Assembly (NCBI RefSeq): GCF_932526225.1
Contig: NC_064046.1
Location: 186,001-250,000, forward strand
Direction: 5' to 3'
Length of the DNA stretch: 64,000 nt
Source: Nematostella vectensis
Lineage: Eukaryota; Cnidaria; Anthozoa; Actiniaria; Edwardsiidae
Shown: piece by piece, positions 54,301-64,000 of the stretch
How positions within the stretch are numbered: position 1 is the stretch's first letter
Layout: every line of letters starts with the position of its first letter
Translations under genes and position numbers: made by a program
The notes under the pieces: model-generated
Database searches by the model: none
Told to the model about the DNA's origin: nothing
What the model saw: the letters and a program-made list of their open reading frames with translations, nothing else

Positions 54301-57300
54301 GGACCGGAAGATATAAGACTTGGATTGACTAGCACAGATAAGGGGGGATTGGGTAACCAGAAGATATAAGACTTGGATTGACTAGCACAGATAAGGGGGG
54401 ATTGGGTGGACCAGAAGATATAAGACTTGGATTGACTAGCACAGATAAGGGGGGATTGGGTGGACCGGAAGATATAAGACTTGGATTGACTAGCACAGAT
54501 AAGGGGGGATTGGGTGGACCGGAAGATATAAGACTTGGATTGACTAGCACAGATAAGGGGGGATTGGGTAACCAGAAGATATAAGACTTGGATTGACTAG
54601 CACAGATAAGGGGGGATTGGGTGGACCGGAAGATATAAGACTTGGATTGACTAGCACAGATAAGGGGGGATTGGGTGGATCCAGAAGATATAAGACTTGG
54701 ATTGACTAGCACAGATAAGGGGGGATTGGGTGGACCGCAAGATATAAGACTTGGATTGACTAGCACAGATAAGGGGGGATCAGTGGACCAGAAGATATAA
54801 GACTTGGATTGACTAGCACAGATAAGGGGGGATTGGGTGGACCGGAAGATATAAGACTTGGATTGACTAGCACAGATAAGGGGTGATTGGGTGGACCAGA
54901 AGATATAAGACTTGGATTGACTAGCACAGATAAGGGGGGATTGGGTGAACCAGAAGATATAAGACTTGGATTGACTAGCACAGATAAGGGGGGATTGGGT
55001 GGACCGGAAGATATAAGACTTGGATTGACTAGCACAGATAAGGGGGGATTGGCTAACCAGAAGATATAAGACTTGGATTGACTAGCACAGATAAGGGGGG
55101 ATTGGGTGGACCAGAAGATATAAGACTTGGATTGACTAGCACAGATAAGGGGGGATTGGGTGGACCGGAAGATATAAGACTTGGATTGACTAGCACAGAT
55201 AAGGGGGGATTGGGTGGACCGGAAGATATAAGACTTGGATTGACTAGCACAGATAAGGGGGGATTGGGTGGACCGGAAGATATAAGACTTGGATTGACTA
55301 GCACAGATAAGGGGGGATTAGGTGGACCAGAAGATATATGTCTTGGATTGACTAGCACAGATAAGGGGGGATTGGGTGGACCGGAAGATATAAGACTTGG
55401 ATTGACTAGCACAGATAAGGGGGGATTGGGTGGACCGGAAGATATAAGACTTGGATTGACTAGCACAGATAAGGGGGGATTGGGTGGACCGGAAGATATA
55501 AGACTTGGATTGACTAGCACAGATAAGGGGGGATTGGCTAACCAGAAGATATAAGACTTGGATTGACTAGCACAGATAAGGGGGGATTGGGTGGACCAGA
55601 AGATATAAGACTTGGATTGACTAGCACAGATAAGGGGGGATTGGGTGGACCGGAAGATATAAGACTTGGATTGACTAGCACAGATAAGGGGGGATTGGGT
55701 GGACCAGAAGATATAAGACTTGGATTGACTAGCACAGATAAGGGGGGATTGGGTGGACCGGAAGATATAAGACTTGGATTGACTAGCACAGATAAGGGGG
55801 GATTGGGTGGACCGGAAGATATAAGACTTGGATTGACTAGCACAGATAAGGGGGGATTGGGTGGACCGGAAGATATAAGACTTGGATTGACTAGCACAGA
55901 TAAGGGGTGATTGGGTGGACCAGAAGATATAAGACTTGGATTGACTAGCACAGATAAGGGGGGATTGGGTGAACCAGAAGATATAAGACTTGGATTGACT
56001 AGCACAGATAAGGGGGGATTGGGTGGACCGGAAGATATAAGACTTGGATTGACTAGCACAGATAAGGGGGGATTGGCTAACCAGAAGATATAAGACTTGG
56101 ATTGACTAGCACAGATAAGGGGGGATTGGGTGGACCAGAAGATATAAGACTTGGATTGACTAGCACAGATAAGGGGGGATTGGGTGGACCGGAAGATATA
56201 AGACTTGGATTGACTAGCACAGATAAGGGGGGATTGGGTGGACCGGAAGATATAAGACTTGGATTGACTAGCACAGATAAGGGGGGATTGGGTGGACCGG
56301 AAGATATAAGACTTGGATTGACTAGCACAGATAAGGGGGGATTAGGTGGACCAGAAGATATATGTCTTGGATTGACTAGCACAGATAAGGGGGGATTGGG
56401 TGGACCGGAAGATATAAGACTTGGATTGACTAGCACAGATAAGGGGGGATTGGGTGGACCGGAAGATATAAGACTTGGATTGACTAGCACAGATAAGGGG
56501 GGATTGGGTGGACCGGAAGATATAAGACTTGGATTGACTAGCACAGATAAGGGGGGATTGGCTAACCAGAAGATATAAGACTTGGATTGACTAGCACAGA
56601 TAAGGGGGGATTGGGTGGACCAGAAGATATAAGACTTGGATTGACTAGCACAGATAAGGGGGGATTGGGTGGACCGGAAGATATAAGACTTGGATTGACT
56701 AGCACAGATAAGGGGGGATTGGGTGGACCAGAAGATATAAGACTTGGATTGACTAGCACAGATAAGGGGGGATTGGGTGGACCGGAAGATATAAGACTTG
56801 GATTGACTAGCACAGATAAGGGGGGATTGGGTGGACCGGAAGATATAAGACTTGGATTGACTAGCACAGATAAGGGGGGATTGGGTGGACCGGAAGATAT
56901 AAGACTTGGATTGACTAGCACAGATAAGGGGGGATTAGGTGGACCAGAAGATATATGTCTTGGATTGACTAGCACAGATAAGGGGGGATTGGGTGGACCG
57001 GAAGATATAAGACTTGGATTGACTAGCACAGATAAGGGGGGATTAGGTGGACCAGAAGATATAAGACTTGGATTGACTAGCACAGATAAGGGGGGATTGG
57101 GTAACCAGAAGATATAAGACTTGGATTGACTAGCACAGATAAGGGGGGATTGGGTAACCAGAAGATATAAGACTTGGATTGACTAGCACAGATAAGGGGG
57201 GATTGGGTGGACCGGAAGATATAAGACTTGGATTGACTAGCACAGATAAGGGGGGATTGGGTGGACCGGGGGATATAAGACTTGGATTGACTAGCACAGA

Positions 57301-60300
57301 TAAGGGGGGATTGGGTAACCAGAAGATATAAGACTTGGATTGACTAGCACAGATAAGGGGGGATTGGGTAACCAGAAGATATAAGACTTGGATTGACTAG
57401 CACAGATAAGGGGGGATTGGGTGGACCAGAAGATATAAGACTTGGATTGACTAGCACAGATAAGGAGGGATTGGGTGGACCAGAAGATATAAGACTTGGA
57501 TTGACTAGCACAGATAAGGGGGGATTGGGTAACCAGAAGATATAAGACTTGGATTGACTAGCACAGATAAGGGGGGATTGGGTAACCAGAAGATATAAGA
57601 CTTGGATTGACTAGCACAGATAAGGGGGGATTGGGTAACCAGAAGATATAAGACTTGGATTGACTAGCACAGATAAGGGGGGATTGGGTAACCAGAAGAT
57701 ATAAGACTTGGATTGACTAGCACAGATAAGGGGGGATCAGTGGACCAGAAGATGTAAGACTTGGATTGACTAGCACAGATAAGGGGGGATTGGGTGGACC
57801 AGAAGATATAAGACTTGGATTGACTAGCACAGATAAGGGGGGATTGGGTGGACTGGAAGATATAAGACTTGGATTGACTAGCACAGATAAGGGGGGATTG
57901 GGTAACCAGAAGATATAAGACTTGGATTGACTAGCACAGATAAGGGGGGATTGGGTGGATCAGAAGATATAAGACTTGGATTGACTAGCACAGATAAGGG
58001 GGGATTGGGTAACCAGAAGATATAAGACTTGGATTGACTAGCACAGATAAGGGGGGATTGGGTGGACCAGAAGATATAAGACTTGGATTGACTAGCACAG
58101 ATAAGGGGGGATTGGGTAACCAGAAGATATAAGACTTGGATTGACTAGCACAGATAAGGGGGGATTGGGTAACCAGAAGATATAAGACTTGAATTGACTA
58201 GCACAGATAAGGAGGGATTGGGTGGACTGGAAGATATAAGACTTGGATTGACTAGCACAGATAAGGGGGGATTGGGTAACCAGAAGATATAAGACTTGGA
58301 TTGACTAGCACAGATAAGGGGGGATTGGGTAACCAGAAGATATAAGACTTGAATTGACTAGCACAGATAAGGGGGGATTGGGTGGATCCAGAAGATATAA
58401 GACTTGGATTGACTAGCACAGATAAGGGGGGATTGGGTAACCAGAAGATATAAGACTTGGATTAACTAGCACAGATAAGGGGGGATTGGGTAACCAGAAG
58501 ATATAAGACTTGAATTGACTAGCACAGATAAGGGGGGATTTGATGGACCAGAAGATATAAGACTTGGATTGACTAGCACAGATAAGGGGGGATTGGGTGG
58601 ACCGGAAGATATAAGACTTGAATTGACTAGCACAGATAAGGGGGGATTGGGTGGATCAGAAGATATAAGACTTGGATTGACTAGCACAGATAAGGGGGAA
58701 AGATATAAGACTTGGATTGACTAGCACAGATAAGGGGGGATTGGGTGGACCGGAAGATATATGTCTTGGATTGACTAGCACAGATAAGGGGGGATTGGGT
58801 GGACCGGAAGATATAAGACTTGGATTGACTAGCACAGATAAGGGGGATCAGTGGACCAGAAGATGTAAGACTTGGATTGACTAGCACAGATAAGGGGGAT
58901 TTGATGGACCGGAAAATATGTCTTGGATTGACTAGCACAGATAAGGGGGGATTGGGTAACCAGAAGATATAAGACTTGGATTGACTAGCACAGATAAGGG
59001 GGGATTGGGTGGACCGGAAGATATAAGACTTGGATTGACTAGCACAGATAAGGGGGGATCAGTGGACCAGAAGATATAAGACTTGGATTGACTAGCACGG
59101 ATAAGGGGGGATTGGGTGGACCGGAAGATATAAGACTTGGATTGACTAGCACAGATAAGGGGGGATTGGGTAACCAGAAGATATAAGACTTGGATTGACT
59201 AGCACAGATAAGGGGGAAAGATATAAGACTTGGATTGACTAGCACAGATAAGGGGGGATCGGGTGGACCGGAAGATATAAGACTTGGATTGACTAGCACG
59301 GATAAGGGGGGATTGGGTGGACCGGAAGATATAAGACTTGGATTGACTAGCACCGATAAGGGGGGATTGGGTGGACCAGAAGATATAAGACTTGGATTGA
59401 CTAGCACAGATAAGGGGGGATTGGGTAACCAGAAGATATAAGACTTGGATTGACTAGCACAGATAAGGGGGGATTGGGTGGACCAGAAGATGTAAGACTT
59501 GGATTGACTAGCACAGATAAGGGGGGATTGGGTAACCAGAAGATATAAGACTTGGATTGACTAGCACAGATAAGGGGGGATTGGGTGGACCGGAAGATAT
59601 ATGACTTTGATTGACTAGCACAGATAAGGGGGGATTGGGTGGACCGGAAGATATAAGACTTGGATTGACTAGCACGGATAAGGGGGGATTGGGTGGACCG
59701 GAAGATATAAGACTTGGATTGACTAGCACAGATAAGGGGGGATTGGGTAACCAGAAGATATAAGACTTGGATTGACTAGCACAGATAAGGGGGGATTGGG
59801 TAACCAGAAGATATAAGACTTGGATTGACTAGCACAGATAAGGGGGGATTGGGTGGACCGGAAGATATAAGACTTGGATTGACTAGCACAGATAAGGGGG
59901 GATTGGGTAACCAGAAGATATAAGACTTGGATTGACTAGCACAGATAAGGGGGGATTTGATGGACCAGAAGATATAAGACTTGGATTGACTAGCACAGAT
60001 AAGGGGGGATTGGGTGGACCAGAAGATATAAGACTTGGATTGACTAGCACAGATAAGGGGGGATTTGATGGACCAGAAGATATAAGACTTGGATTGACTA
60101 GCACAGATAAGGGGGGATTTGATGGACCAGAAGATATAAGACTTGGATTGACTAGCACAGATAAGGGGGGATTGGGTGGACCGGAAGATATAAGACTTGG
60201 ATTGACTAGCACAGATAAGGGGGGATTGGGTGGACCGGAAGATATAAGACTTGGATTGACTAGCACAGATAAGGAGGGATTGGGTGGACCGGAAGATATA

Positions 60301-62498
60301 AGACTTGGATTGACTAGCACAGATAAGGGGGGATTGGGTAACCAGAAGATATAAGACTTGGATTGACTAGCACAGATAAGGGGGGATTGGGTAACCAGAA
60401 GATATAAGACTTGGATTGACTAGCACAGATAAGGAGGGATTGGGTGGACCGGAAGATATAAGACTTGGATTGACTAGCACAGATAAGGGGGGATTGGGTG
60501 GATCAGAAGATATAAGACTTGGATTGACTAGCACAGATAAGGGGGGATTGGGTGGACCGGAAGATATAAGACTTGGATTGACTAGCACAGATAAGGGGGG
60601 ATTGGGTAACCAGAAGATATAAGACTTGGATTGACTAGCACAGATAAGGGGGGATTGGGTGGACCGGAAGATATAAGACTTGGATTGACTAGCACAGATA
60701 AGGGGGGATTGGGTGGACCGGAAGATATAAGACTTGGATTGACTAGCACAGATAAGGGGGGATTGGGTAACCAGAAGATATAAGACTTGGATTGACTAGC
60801 ACAGATAAGGGGGGATTGGGTGGACCGGAAGATATATGTCTTGGATTGACTAGCACAGATAAGGAGGGATTGGGTAACCAGAAGATGTAAGACTTGGATT
60901 GACTAGCACAGATAAGGGGGGATTGGGTGGACCGGAAGATATAAGACTTGGATTGACTAGCACAGATAAGGGGGGATTGGGTGGATCCAGAAGATATAAG
61001 ACTTGGATTGACTAGCACAGATAAGGGGGGATTGGGTGGACCGGAAGATATAAGACTTGGATTGACTAGCACAGATAAGGGGGGATTGGGTAACCAGAAG
61101 ATGTAAGACTTGGATTGACTAGCACAGATAAGGGGGGATTGGGTGGACCGGAAGATATAAGACTTGGATTGACTAGCACAGATAAGGGGGGATTGGGTAA
61201 CCAGAAGACATAAGACTTGGATTGACTAGCACAGATAAGGGGGGATTTGATGGACCGGAAAATATGTCTTGGATTGACTAGCACAGATAAGGGGGGATTG
61301 GGTAACCAGAAGATGTAAGACTTGGATTGACTAGCACAGATAAGGGGGGATTGGGTAACCAGAAGATATAAGACTTGGATTGACTAGCACAGATAAGGGG
61401 GGATTGGGTAACCAGAAGATGTAAGACTTGGATTGACTAGCACAGATAAGGGGGGATTGGGTAACCAGAAGATATAAGACTTGGATTGACTAGCACAGAT
61501 AAGGGGGGATTGGGTGGACCGGAAGATATAAGACTTGGATTGACTAGCACGGATAAGGGGGGATCAGTGGACCGGAAGATATAAGACTTGGATTGACTAG
61601 CACGGATAAGGGGGGATTGGGTAACCAGAAGATATAAGACTTGGATTGACTAGCACAGATAAGGGGGGATTGGGTGGACCGGAAGATATAAGACTTGGAT
61701 TGACTAGCACAGATAAGGGGGGATTGGGTGGACCGGAAGATATAAGACTTGAATTGACTAGCACAGATAAGGGGGGATTGGGTGGATCCAGAAGATATAA
61801 GACTTGGATTTGACATAGGCAGGGAAGAAAGGGTTGGGCTGGACCAAGAAATACAAGTCCAGGATTGACTCAGAACTCTCAGGCATCTGACTCTTCTGTG
61901 TATGGCTTGAATTTGACACTCAAAGTCTCAAGTGATTGCTTAAAGTCAACATTGATATTCCTCCAGATAATTTGGGTATTCCCATGCATAGCCTGCACCC
62001 CGGAAAAGGGGTCTTTTCCTGTTAATAAGAAATATGATATCTACTATGTGTGTGTTCCTCAACTCCCCCTCCCCCAAGTGCTTGGTATGTCCTTACCGTT
62101 GATAGCAGCTATAGTAGGTAAAGGAAATGTCAGCAGTTTCATCAGGAGGCGATGATGTTCAGGTACAACTTTGTTGTCCTCCACAGATTCGGACAACAAT
62201 CTCTCGATAACGAACCCATTCGAGAAATACTTCCCAGAACCCACGGTTATAAGAAACTTGACTCGTTGATTGCTTAGAGAAAAATAAGTTTTGTATCAAA
62301 ATCTATGAACATCTGAAGGGGCAATAAGTTGATCGAGACATCAAAGCCCTTCTTCGCTCACCTTATAATCTCGTCTAGAACTTCATTTAGTCTGTTAACT
62401 GACTCAATAGTGAATCTATTCTCTCCATTATTCATTCGTAAAATAGCATAGTCTTCCACAAATTCAGCAAAAATACGAGATCTCATATCATCCTCCAT
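51338..62498 (-). CDS. peroxisomal enoyl-CoA hydratase/isomerase family protein (delta3,delta2-enoyl-CoA isomerase-like)
   Basis: Exons (minus): 62498-62362, 62272-62097, 52253-52118, 51602-51338; 714 nt, 237 aa, GT-AG and in frame throughout. It starts MEDDMRSRIFAEFV; codons upstream of 62498 are open but lack ATG. Crotonase-fold marks: LITVGSGKYFSNGF (oxyanion-hole loop 1), PTIAAINGHAYAGGALLALA (loop 2) and HDYRIM. WFCLPEIRLRL carries the Glu that is the expected isomerase catalytic position. The C-terminus is TAKL, a PTS1-like tripeptide, so the enzyme probably acts in peroxisomes on the double bonds of unsaturated fatty acyl-CoA. Short for the family, without an ACBP domain. Intron 2 is 9.8 kb and nearly all satellite. 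ECI1/ECI2-type naming is not resolved by eye. Confidence 0.9.
52276..61815. repeat. 9.5-kb satellite, 54-bp unit, about 180 copies, filling isomerase intron 2
   Basis: Unit pieces: TATAAGACTTGGATTGACTA, GCACAGATAAGGGGGGATTG, GGTGGACCGGAAGA. Variants: GGTAACCAGAAGA (53 bp), GGATCAGTGGACC, GGATTTGATGGACC, short units lacking the GGATTG block, and TATATGTCTTGG. The 54-bp period is 18 codons, so frames up to 176 codons exist on both strands (TSTDKGGLGGPEDIRLGL; SVLVNPSLISSGPPNPPL) and are artefacts. 55053-56093 and 56077-57117 repeat each other with a 1024-bp offset. The most degenerate unit is next to exon 3, about 20 bp from its AG. Confidence 0.97.
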
Positions 62499-62587
62499 CT
62501 TTCTATTACTTGTGTCATATTTGACTGGCTCCCTGTGTTGACCCAAGAAGTCGACCGCTGCCCAAAATACTTCTCTCCAGTTTTATT

Positions 62588-62609
62588 AGGGAGTTTTCTT
62601 TCACACCAA

Positions 62610-62643
<34 letters not shown>

Positions 62644-63032
62644 GGGGGAAGGGGAGTTTTTAACCCCCCCTCAATTAACAAAAAAGTCTTTATATCTGGA
62701 AATTGAAGTTGCCTTCCTTGACCAAGTTGATGATACAGTCCAGTTTATCATTATTTCAACTTTTGTTAGGCCCTTATATTTTCATTTTTTTTATTTTTGC
62801 ATGTAAAATCGTAGGGTTGCGTTTTTTCAAAATCACTTCACCCACCCCCCCCCCCCCCCACCCCACCCCCAATGTGAAGGAGTATACATTTGGGTTTTTT
62901 GGATTTGCAGGCTCCGCCACTTTTTAGGAGCCCCCCCCCCCCCTTTTGGTGGTTAAAAATTTTCGGAGCCGCACTTCAATATCTAACCCCCCCCCCCACC
63001 CCCCCCCTCGGTGTATTTAATGAACACTCCCT
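62588..63032. mobile_element. MITE related to the one at 50508, poly-G/C arms
   Basis: Left end AGGGAGTTTTCTTTCAC and right end TTAATGAACACTCCCT resemble the 50508 element's termini (TTAATGACCGCTCCCT). The interior contains a run of about 30 G at 62611-62641 and several C runs. No ORF. It lies just upstream of the isomerase start and may overlap its promoter. Confidence 0.55.
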
Positions 63033-63129
63033 TACTGGCTTGTTCGCTTCCTTTTTTCCTTTTTTTCTCATTATATAGTTCTCACATCCTCACCCATTTC
63101 CCAAGCATTTATTTCTAGATTGATGGTTT

Positions 63130-63740
63130 CGCGCGTTTACTTGATGATGACATCATAGAACACTCAACACGACAAGACCAGTGACAGTGCCGAGGTGTGA
63201 GGTGGTTACATACATGTACTCTCGTGTCATAGGAGGCGGAGAAAAGGAGCCGTCCAGACACGACAAGACCAGTGACAGTGCCGAGGTGTGAGGTGGTTAC
63301 ATACATGTACTGTGGTGTCATAGGAGACGGAGAAAAGGAGCCGTCCAGACACGACAAGACCAGTGACAGTGCCGAGGTGTGAGGTGGTTACATACATGTA
63401 CTGTGGTGTCATAGGAGGCGGAGAAAAGGGTCCGTCCAGACATGACGAGACCAGTGACAGTGCCGAAGTGTGAGGTGGTTACATACATGTACTGTGGTGT
63501 CATAGGAGGCGGAGAAAAGGAGCCGTCCAGACACGACAAGACCAGTGACAGTGCCTAAGTGTGAGGTGGTTACATACATGTACTGTGGTGTCATAGGAGG
63601 CGGAGAAAAGGAGCCGTCCAGACATGACGAGACCAGTGACAGTGCCGAAGTGTGATGTGGTTACATACCTGTACTATGGTGTCATAGGAGGCGGAGAAAA
63701 GGAGCCGTCCAGACACGACGAGACCAGTGACAGTGCCGAG
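63130..63740 (-). repeat. 91-bp array derived from a WD40 exon and its donor, about 7 copies
   Basis: Unit on + includes GACCAGTGACAGTGCCGAGG, TGTGAGGTGGTTACATACAT and GGCGGAGAAAAGGAGCCGTC. On the minus strand each unit translates in part as GTVTGLVVSGRLLFSASYDT, the B-D strands of a WD40 repeat. Because 91 is not a multiple of three, consecutive copies change frame, so the array does not encode a beta propeller. The position of the donor (CAG|GTATGT in the real exon) reads CAT|GTATGT in the other copies. Confidence 0.92.
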
Positions 63741-63760
63741 GTGGTTACACGTATAACTTC
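63669..63760 (-). CDS. WD40-repeat exon of a partial gene
   Basis: Between acceptor TTTTATTAG (AG at 63762-63761) and donor CAG|GTATGTAA lies a 92-nt open exon reading GSYTCNHLGTVTGLVVSGRL followed by LFSASYDTIVQ. GHxxxVTGLxxSGxLLFSASYDxTVxV is a typical WD40 repeat; here the leading GH is HLG. Phase is 1 at the start and 0 at the end. Its partner exons are not visible in the window; they would lie beyond 64000 and, downstream, left of 63130, where none was found. It could be a stranded exon (pseudogene) whose donor region was amplified. Confidence 0.5.
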
Positions 63761-63886
63761 CTAATAAAAGATTATTGTTATTTTGAAATTGCTTCAGATA
63801 GGTCGCCTTTCCTATTTTGAATAAAAGATCAAAGGTAAGGGATTTTAAAAACAACCTACAGTACCGCTCACGAACATAGGGACACT

Positions 63887-63949
63887 GTTCGCGAAACTTT
63901 CGCGAACAACGTTCGCGAAATTCGCGAACATATAGCCTGTTCGCGAACA
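63887..63949. repeat. cluster of five TTCGCGAA palindromes
   Basis: TCGCGA occurs five times in about 60 bp, each within an interrupted TTCGCGAA context, in an otherwise AT-rich, CpG-poor stretch. Confidence 0.9.
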
Positions 63950-64000
63950 GATGCAAAATAAACGGTTTGACAAACGGTAACGTGTGACTCAGGGCTTAAA

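Noticed and set aside
52361..61816. Open frames up to 176 codons on both strands of the 54-bp satellite (18-residue protein repeats)
   Set aside because: The period is divisible by three, both strands are open at once, and the region is an intron between well-supported isomerase exons.

Overview
This is a piece of an animal nuclear genome, AT-rich, with intron-rich genes and a heavy load of minisatellites, MITEs and retroelement debris. The protein-level picture (a full PPP4R1, two HPGD-like dehydrogenases, a peroxisomal enoyl-CoA isomerase-like gene, intronless class A GPCRs, a divergent H2B, Penelope-like and LINE remnants) fits an invertebrate such as an anthozoan cnidarian (sea anemone). 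That placement is inference; no species marker was read.

Layout. 1-8.3 kb: two candidate small secreted-peptide genes on +, separated by arrays and a TTAA-flanked MITE. 8.6-10.1 kb: a 29-bp array and a single histone H2B gene on -. 12.7-27.6 kb: protein phosphatase 4 regulatory subunit 1 on -, reconstructed by hand as 20 coding exons that stay in frame for 1091 codons. A 547-bp divergent spacer separates it from an HPGD-like SDR gene on + (28.2-37.5 kb, 7 exons, 245 aa). A second HPGD-like gene on - (48.5-40.75 kb, 7 exons, 266 aa) has the same intron phases and converges on the first. Two intronless rhodopsin-like GPCR paralogues on + lie between and inside them; the second is nested in intron 4 of the second SDR gene. 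49.3-51.2 kb: a 5'-truncated LINE and a G-rich MITE. 51.3-62.5 kb: an enoyl-CoA hydratase/isomerase gene on - (4 exons, 237 aa, C-terminal AKL) whose second intron is almost entirely a 9.5-kb 54-bp satellite. 63.1-63.8 kb: a WD40-encoding exon on - and an array made from it.

The strongest unexplained pattern is that many tandem arrays sit on, or grew out of, exon-intron junctions. I count up to eight cases in 64 kb: acceptors of HPGD-like 1 exons 3, 6 and 7, the acceptor of HPGD-like 2 exon 7, the acceptor region of the isomerase exon 3, the donors of PPP4R1 exons 5 and 13, and the donor of the WD40 exon. In the four SDR cases each repeat unit carries a copy of the splice acceptor plus the first 15-59 nt of the exon, followed by an in-frame stop, so the arrays are ladders of decoy (poison) splice sites. 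The very long ORFs across the satellites are artefacts of repeat periods divisible by three.
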